The notes below the pieces were generated by a model that had not been told where the DNA came from, did not search any database, and worked only from the letters and a program-made list of their open reading frames with translations. A stretch of DNA of 5,338 nucleotides, taken from assembly GCA_903870955.1 (NCBI GenBank), contig CAIQEX010000516.1, positions 1-5,338 of the forward strand. Reading direction: 5' to 3'. The position numbers and the translations under genes are program-made. Positions 1-5,338 of the stretch are shown here, piece after piece. Position 1 is the stretch's first letter. The number at the start of each line of letters is the position of its first letter. Source of the stretch: an uncultured beta proteobacterium. Lineage in GTDB: Bacteria; Pseudomonadota; Gammaproteobacteria; Burkholderiales; Burkholderiaceae_C.

Positions 1-1
1 A

Positions 2-77
2 TGGTGCGGCTGGCGGGGATCGAACCCACGACCCTTGGCTTCGGAGGCCAATACTCTATCCACTGAGCTACAGCCGC
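2..77 (-). tRNA. tRNA-Arg, anticodon CCG
   Basis: A complete 76-nt tRNA reads on the minus strand. The 7-bp acceptor stem GCGGCTG/CAGCCGC closes perfectly, followed by discriminator A and a genomically encoded CCA (positions 4-2). The D arm carries AGCTCAGTGGATAGAGT. The anticodon stem TTGGC/GCCAA encloses the loop CTCCGAA, placing CCG at positions 34-36, which reads the arginine codon CGG. The T arm contains GTTCGATCC. It lies downstream of, and on the same strand as, the gene of unknown function ending at 174. The window begins one base beyond the CCA, so nothing can be said about sequence past its 3' end. Confidence 0.97.
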
Positions 78-91
78 AATCCAGAGGCTGC

Positions 92-97
92 ATTGTA
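92..97 (-). promoter_or_regulatory. possible -10 element for the tRNA-Arg gene
   Basis: The minus strand reads TACAAT, one mismatch from the sigma-70 consensus TATAAT, and ends 14 nt before the first base of the tRNA. This would give a short 5' leader and a GC-rich discriminator (GCAGCCTC), as is common for stable RNA promoters. No convincing -35 box lies 16-18 bp upstream (the hexamer there is close to GAAGCT), so the call rests on the -10 alone. The tRNA could instead be transcribed by read-through from the upstream genes. Confidence 0.3.
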
Positions 98-122
98 GGC
101 GTATTCATTGGCGTAGCTTCTG

Positions 123-153
123 GAAACCCGAATGCATGCATCCACCGGGTTTC
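123..153 (-). terminator. hairpin between the unknown-function gene and tRNA-Arg, weak terminator candidate
   Basis: A perfect 8-bp inverted repeat (GAAACCCG at 123-130, CGGGTTTC at 146-153) encloses a 15-nt loop. The loop contains ATGCATGCAT (132-141), itself a 10-bp palindrome. It starts about 20 nt beyond the stop codon at 174-176, where a terminator would be expected. No T run follows the stem on either strand, so it does not meet the usual definition of an intrinsic terminator. It might protect the 3' end of the message, serve as a weak stop, or do nothing. Confidence 0.3.
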
Positions 154-173
154 AACCAAGCTATGGATTGCGG

Positions 174-728
174 TCACACCACTGAAGTCTGTCTTTCCGC
201 CAAGCTTTGTGGGCTGGTGACAAACCCGTAGCGCGCGGGCAAATCGGCCACGCAGGTTTCAGCCACATGCCACAAGCCCTGCTCTATGGCGTTCGACGCT
301 GCGGCAACGTCCTGGGTGTGCACCAGACCAAAGCCCATGCTGGTTTCGCAGTACAACCAACCGTTTTCGTCCATCCAGCACGCGTGCCACTCAGCGTGAC
401 GGCCGTCATGCGCGCTCACCCGAAAATCGTCGCTAACGCGCCAAATCCACGGGGTCGCTTCCAGTTCTACATAGACGCGTTGGGGCCCATTTTGAAAATA
501 CCATTGACCTTGGTTGTCGGCGGCGTAGTTGCGCTGAATGAAGTCGATCAATTTGGCATGTTGCAGCAGGCTGCCTTTGGCCCCCGCCACACCACTGGCA
601 AAAGCACCCAGGGCCTGGGCACGGTCATCCCGCATATACCAATTGCCGCGTGCGTCCAGGCCCAACCAGCCGTAGCAATGCGGTACGTTGGGCCACTTGG
701 CCATGGCCTGTTTTACGATGTCGTCCAC
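174..728 (-). CDS. conserved tryptophan-rich protein of unknown function (DUF2946/DUF2944-like)
   Basis: This encodes 184 residues with no recognised catalytic motif, signal peptide or membrane segment, so it is probably cytoplasmic. It has ten tryptophans, mostly in the segments KWPNVPHCYGWLGLDARGNW (11-30), QWYFQNGPQRVYVELE (75-90), WIWRVSDD (94-101) and WMDENGWLYCETS (118-130). Four cysteines are scattered (18, 117, 127, 159) without a metal-site spacing. I recognise the pattern as a conserved betaproteobacterial family often annotated as a DUF; the exact family number is from memory and uncertain. The start is GTG at 728, chosen because AAGGA lies 6 nt upstream and no better start exists. 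It begins 12 nt after the YheT-like hydrolase gene, so the two are probably co-transcribed and perhaps translationally coupled. No function can be assigned from sequence. Confidence 0.85.
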   Translation of the reverse strand: MDDIVKQAMAKWPNVPHCYGWLGLDARGNWYMRDDRAQALGAFASGVAGAKGSLLQHAKLIDFIQRNYAADNQGQWYFQNGPQRVYVELEATPWIWRVSDDFRVSAHDGRHAEWHACWMDENGWLYCETSMGFGLVHTQDVAAASNAIEQGLWHVAETCVADLPARYGFVTSPQSLAERQTSVV

Positions 729-734
729 GGTGCT

Positions 735-739
735 TCCTT
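735..739 (-). promoter_or_regulatory. ribosome binding site that fixes a GTG start
   Basis: The minus strand reads AAGGA, 6 nt before the GTG at 728-726. It lies in the 12-nt gap directly after the TAA stop of the upstream hydrolase gene (743-741). This supports GTG as the true start of the 184-residue protein and suggests ribosomes can reinitiate after the hydrolase. Confidence 0.75.
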
Positions 740-740
740 G

Positions 741-1721
741 TTATGCGATATGCCCATTTAGCCAGGCACCCACTGCTTGCGGCAGGTAGGTCTCCCGCGC
801 CGTCCCGGTGCTTGCAGGGAAGCCTACATGGCCACCCTGCAGGGGTTGCCAGAGTGTGACATGTCGGGATGTTTCCTGCGCGGTGGGCAGGCTCCATGCG
901 GGCACAAAAGGGTCGTTGCGCGCATGCAGCAGCAATGTGGGGACGCAAAGCCTTTGCAGATGCGGTTTGGCCGATGCGCGCGCCCAGTAATCGTCGGTGC
1001 TTTTAAATCCGTGCAACGGTGCGGTAAACACGTTGTCAAAGGCGTACAGGTCCTGGGCTTGGGTCAGCGCAAGCGGATCAAACAGGCCCGGGTGTTGCTG
1101 CAGTTTTAGCAGCGCCTTGGGTTTCATGGACTGCAAGAACATCCGGGTATAGACCCATCGGTTGAAGCCGCGCCCCAAGGCCCAGCCCCCGGCCGCCAGG
1201 TCCAGAGGGGAACTGATAGCCGCAATAGCTGAGACCACCTTGAGCGCAGAATTTCCCGCCTCCTGGGCCCAACGGACCAGTGCATTGCCGCCGAGCGAAA
1301 CACCGATTGCCACCAGCGGACCGGAGTGCGCTGCACGCAGACGCCGCAATATCCAATCAATTTCCTCATGGTCGCCCGAGTGGTAAGCGCGCGGTGCCAG
1401 GTTTATTTCGCCGCTGCAACCTCGAAAGTGCGGCACAGTAAAAGTCCAACCCGCGTGCCGCGCGTAGTCGGCAAAAGCCAGCGCATACTGACTGGATGAG
1501 TTGCCCTCCAAGCCGTGAAAGAGCACCAACAGGGGTTGGTCTTTGGCGCTGTGGGTCGGGTCATCCAGGTGGTCGACATCGATAAAGTCACCATCCGGTG
1601 TGGTCCACCGTGTGCGCCGGTATTGGACAGGCAGTTCCGATGGTCTCGGCCACAATGCCGGCCAAATGGTCTGTAGATGCCCACCGGGCAACCACGGGGG
1701 TGCAGCATAAGCTGTCAACAT
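741..1721 (-). CDS. yheT: YheT-family alpha/beta hydrolase
   Basis: This 326-residue protein belongs to the YheT/COG0429 branch of the alpha/beta hydrolase fold, predicted esterases or lipases whose natural substrate is generally unknown. The family's N-terminal signature PPWLPGGHLQTIWP is at 8-21. The oxyanion-loop motif FHGLEG is at 68-73 and the Arg-Gly-Cys-Ser-Gly motif (FRGCSGE) at 99-105. The nucleophile elbow GVSLGGNA places the catalytic serine at 142. The acid is probably Asp270 (HARNDPFVP) and the base His298 (GGHVGF), so the triad is intact. There is no signal peptide. The ATG at 1721 is the only sensible start because an in-frame TGA lies five codons upstream (1736-1734); its ribosome binding site is weak. 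The gene sits 32 nt after a SnoaL-like gene and 12 nt before a conserved gene of unknown function, suggesting one transcription unit. The symbol follows the E. coli family name; the physiological role is not established. Confidence 0.92.
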   Translation of the reverse strand: MLTAYAAPPWLPGGHLQTIWPALWPRPSELPVQYRRTRWTTPDGDFIDVDHLDDPTHSAKDQPLLVLFHGLEGNSSSQYALAFADYARHAGWTFTVPHFRGCSGEINLAPRAYHSGDHEEIDWILRRLRAAHSGPLVAIGVSLGGNALVRWAQEAGNSALKVVSAIAAISSPLDLAAGGWALGRGFNRWVYTRMFLQSMKPKALLKLQQHPGLFDPLALTQAQDLYAFDNVFTAPLHGFKSTDDYWARASAKPHLQRLCVPTLLLHARNDPFVPAWSLPTAQETSRHVTLWQPLQGGHVGFPASTGTARETYLPQAVGAWLNGHIA

Positions 1722-1753
1722 CGCGTCGAGCGCTCAGGTCATGGGGCAGTTTG

Positions 1754-2209
1754 TCAGTGCAGGACTTTGTTCCCTTGCGCCATCATCTGCGATTCGTCCG
1801 GCATCCCTGGGCTGGCGTGGTGAACCACAAGGCGCCAACCCTGCGCCGTCTTGTGATAGACGTTGGTCGCCATCACGTATGCTTGAACCAGACCATCGGT
1901 TGTCGACACCTCGACTTGTTCCAGCACATGGTGGACCGCGCTGGCGATTGAATCGATGCGCCGTATGTGGGATGGCGTAACCGGTATGCCGCCGTTGGCA
2001 AACAGGGTTTCGAAGGAGGTGCGTATCGCGTTGGCTCCCATCAGACGGGGACCACCCGGATGGATGCAGGCGATCTCGTCCTCATCGGCCCAGCAATCCA
2101 TTAACTTGTCCAACGACCCATTGCGCAGTGCGTCGTAAAAAGTTGCCTCGATTTCATCGGGTGTACCGCCGAATGCGGCCGCTTGCATTTTGGATTTGAA
2201 TCTGGGCAT
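1754..2209 (-). CDS. SnoaL-like / NTF2-like family protein
   Basis: This 151-residue protein has the layout of a single NTF2-like (SnoaL/YybH type) cone-shaped domain. An N-terminal helix pair (TPDEIEATFYDALRNGSLDK) is followed by CWADEDEIACIHPGGPRLMG (39-58), AIRTSFETLFANGG (61-74), and curved beta strands ending in GWRLVVHHASPG (124-135). The ACIHPGGPRL and VVHHASP stretches are typical of the group. Such domains serve as small enzymes, ligand-binding pockets or dimerisation units, so the reaction cannot be told. No signal peptide or fused domain is present. The ATG at 2209 is preferred over Met8 because AGGGA occurs 10 nt upstream of it and nothing comparable precedes Met8. It is separated from the ATP synthase operon by a strong terminator, so it needs its own promoter, probably within 2210-2250, but I see no clear -35/-10 pair there. 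Confidence 0.88.
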   Translation of the reverse strand: MPRFKSKMQAAAFGGTPDEIEATFYDALRNGSLDKLMDCWADEDEIACIHPGGPRLMGANAIRTSFETLFANGGIPVTPSHIRRIDSIASAVHHVLEQVEVSTTDGLVQAYVMATNVYHKTAQGWRLVVHHASPGMPDESQMMAQGNKVLH

Positions 2210-2249
2210 GCCTTGATTTTCCCTGAAGTGGCGCCTATTTGCAGCGCAA

Positions 2250-2281
2250 AAAGAAAAACCGCCAGGAGGCGGTTTTTCTTT
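2250..2281 (-). terminator. intrinsic terminator of the atp operon
   Basis: A perfect 14-bp inverted repeat (2250-2263 with 2268-2281) has a 4-nt loop, read as TCCT on the minus strand. The core GCC-rich pairs (ACCGCC/GGCGGT) are flanked by A and T runs, so the minus-strand transcript ends in GGCGGTTTTTCTTTTTG. This is a textbook Rho-independent terminator, 17 nt past the atpC stop. Because the A run is mirrored it could also work in the plus direction, but no plus-strand gene converges on it. Confidence 0.93.
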
Positions 2282-2298
2282 GTTCTTACGGAAGCGTT

Positions 2299-2715
2299 TT
2301 ACTTCTTCGTGCGGTATTTACGCAAAGCTGCAAGCTGTGCAACCATGACCGAGAGTTCGGCACTGGCCCTGGCCAAATCGATTTCACTCTTGGCGTTCTT
2401 GAGGGCTTCTTCGGCTGCAGCCTTGGCTGCGTTGGCCTTCTCGTCGTCCAGATCCTTGCCGCGGATGGCCGTGTCAGACAACACGGTCACGCTATGGGGT
2501 TGGACTTCAAGAATGCCACCGGCGACGAAGATAAATTCTTCGCTGCCATCGGCCTTTTCAATGCGCACCGAGCCAGGCTTGATGCGCGTGATCAGCGGAG
2601 TGTGGCGGGGAAATATTCCCAACTCGCCGGCTTCGCCGGGCAGCGCGACAAAGCGCGCTTCGCCGGAGAAGATGGACTCTTCTGCACTGACCACATCAAC
2701 GTGGATGGTGTTCAT
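2299..2715 (-). CDS. atpC: F1Fo ATP synthase epsilon subunit
   Basis: This encodes 138 residues, the usual length for the epsilon subunit. Epsilon sits at the foot of the rotating central stalk, bound to gamma and the c-ring, and its C-terminal helices can inhibit ATP hydrolysis. The N-terminal beta sandwich (about 1-85) shows [20 protein letters not shown] and the family signature [14 protein letters not shown] (30-43), then GGILEVQP (67-74) and VTVLSDTA (77-84). The C-terminal helical hairpin (about 88-138) is alanine- and charge-rich and contains IDLARA at 112-117, matching the I(L)DXXRA motif linked to ATP binding in some epsilon subunits. The start codon follows the atpD stop by only 3 nt, with an AAAGG ribosome site inside the end of atpD, indicating translational coupling. 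It is the last gene of the operon, followed by a strong terminator. Confidence 0.98.
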   Translation of the reverse strand: MNTIHVDVVSAEESIFSGEARFVALPGEAGELGIFPRHTPLITRIKPGSVRIEKADGSEEFIFVAGGILEVQPHSVTVLSDTAIRGKDLDDEKANAAKAAAEEALKNAKSEIDLARASAELSVMVAQLAALRKYRTKK

Positions 2716-2718
2716 GGC

Positions 2719-5028
<2,310 letters not shown>

Positions 5029-5032
<4 letters not shown>

Positions 5033-5070
5033 CAGAGGCTCCTTGTGATCAGGTGGAAATCAAGCAAAAG
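5029..5070 (+). repeat. left arm of a perfect 42-bp inverted repeat (atpA end / atpG start)
   Basis: These 42 bases are the exact reverse complement of 5297-5338. On the minus strand the arm holds, in order, the last codons of atpA (TTT GCT and stop TGA at 5062-5060), the 27-nt intergenic gap and the first four bases of atpG. It therefore looks like the genuine upstream context of the complete minus-strand atpG. Identity stops abruptly after 5070. Confidence 0.97.
5039..5044 (-). promoter_or_regulatory. atpG ribosome binding site
   Basis: AAGGAG on the minus strand lies 6 nt before the atpG ATG (5032-5030). An identical copy in the opposite orientation occurs at 5323-5328 because the whole region is repeated in inverted form. 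Confidence 0.88.
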
Positions 5071-5307
5071 CAGTACAGCCCGCTGTCCATCAGCATGATG
5101 AGCGCGTCTCTGTTTGCCGTGAACAAGGGTTTCATGGACGACATCGATGTCAAGAAGATTCTGGCGTTTGAAGCCGGTCTGCATTCTTACCTCAAAGACA
5201 AGCACGCAGCCCTGTTGGCCAAGGTGGAATCCACCCAAGCCCTGGACAAGGAAGCCGAAGCTGAGTTGACTGCTGCTGTGGCCGCTTTCAAAAAATCTTT
5301 TGCTTGA
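5053..5307 (+). CDS. atpA: C-terminal fragment of F1Fo ATP synthase alpha subunit, in the wrong orientation
   Basis: This open frame (84 codons if read from GTG at 5053) carries the C-terminal end of the alpha subunit: [51 protein letters not shown], and the closing [14 protein letters not shown]. Only about 80 of the usual ~510 residues are present, all from the C-terminal helical domain. The nucleotide-binding domain is missing. Alpha-like sequence begins at about 5062; the first three codons and the GTG come from the inverted atpA-atpG spacer and are not a real start. In ATP synthase operons atpA directly precedes atpG on the same strand, but here it runs opposite to the complete atpG and is followed by a second atpG start. 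I regard it as a truncated piece created at a fold-back junction, probably an artefact, and not a functional gene. Confidence 0.9.
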   Translation: MEIKQKQYSPLSISMMSASLFAVNKGFMDDIDVKKILAFEAGLHSYLKDKHAALLAKVESTQALDKEAEAELTAAVAAFKKSFA

Positions 5308-5338
5308 TTTCCACCTGATCACAAGGAGCCTCTGATGG
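5297..5338 (-). repeat. right arm of the perfect 42-bp inverted repeat
   Basis: This is the exact reverse complement of 5029-5070 and runs to the last base of the window, so the true repeat may be longer. On the plus strand it carries the last codons of atpA (stop TGA at 5305-5307), the 27-nt intergenic gap and the first bases of atpG. The spacer between the arms is 226 nt of atpA coding sequence. Confidence 0.97.
5323..5338 (+). other. atpG: second copy of the atpG ribosome site and start codon, cut by the window edge
   Basis: AAGGAG at 5323-5328 is followed 6 nt later by ATG at 5335-5337 and then one G, exactly as at the start of the complete atpG on the other strand. It follows the atpA stop by the same 27 nt. 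The arrangement atpA end, gap, atpG start is the normal operon order, so the right end reads as native sequence in plus orientation. Only four coding bases are visible, so this is inferred from the repeat identity. Confidence 0.75.

Noticed and set aside
2..77. tRNA-Arg as an attachment site for a mobile element.
   Set aside because: tRNA 3' ends are common integration sites, but the window ends one base past the CCA. No integrase or direct repeat of the tRNA end is visible.
207..761. A plus-strand open frame of the same length (184 codons) as the unknown-function gene it overlaps.
   Set aside because: The minus-strand reading has a good ribosome site, operon spacing and a family-like sequence; the plus-strand reading has none of these.

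Overview
This window looks like ordinary chromosomal housekeeping DNA from a betaproteobacterium, most likely Burkholderiales and probably Comamonadaceae (Rhodoferax/Polaromonas-like). The assignment rests on the style of the ATP synthase proteins and on a YheT-type hydrolase sitting next to a tryptophan-rich protein of unknown function. It is recognition from the sequence, not a database match. All complete genes lie on the minus strand, so gene order is described from right to left.

Right half (about 2299-5032): the 3' part of the F1 ATP synthase operon, atpG (gamma), atpD (beta) and atpC (epsilon). The genes are tightly packed (gaps of 28 and 3 nt), each with its own Shine-Dalgarno sequence. 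The operon ends at a perfect 14-bp stem intrinsic terminator at 2250-2281. These proteins belong to the catalytic head and central stalk of the membrane-bound F1Fo ATP synthase.

Left half (2-2209): three more minus-strand genes with gaps of 32 and 12 nt, possibly one transcription unit. They encode a small SnoaL/NTF2-like protein, a YheT-family alpha/beta hydrolase with an intact Ser-Asp-His triad, and a conserved 184-residue protein of unknown function that starts at GTG. A complete tRNA-Arg(CCG) follows, with its CCA end encoded one base from the window edge.

The one real anomaly is the last ~310 bases. The gene expected directly upstream of atpG, atpA (alpha), is present only as its last ~80 codons and points the wrong way (plus strand). 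It is followed by a second copy of the atpA-atpG intergenic region, with its ribosome binding site and the first bases of a second, plus-strand atpG. As a result 5029-5070 and 5297-5338 form a perfect 42-bp inverted repeat around a 226-nt spacer. The junction falls on a short sequence that occurs in opposite orientations at two places in this part of atpA. This looks like a fold-back (template-switch) chimera or misassembly at a contig end rather than a natural arrangement. I found no new biological system here.
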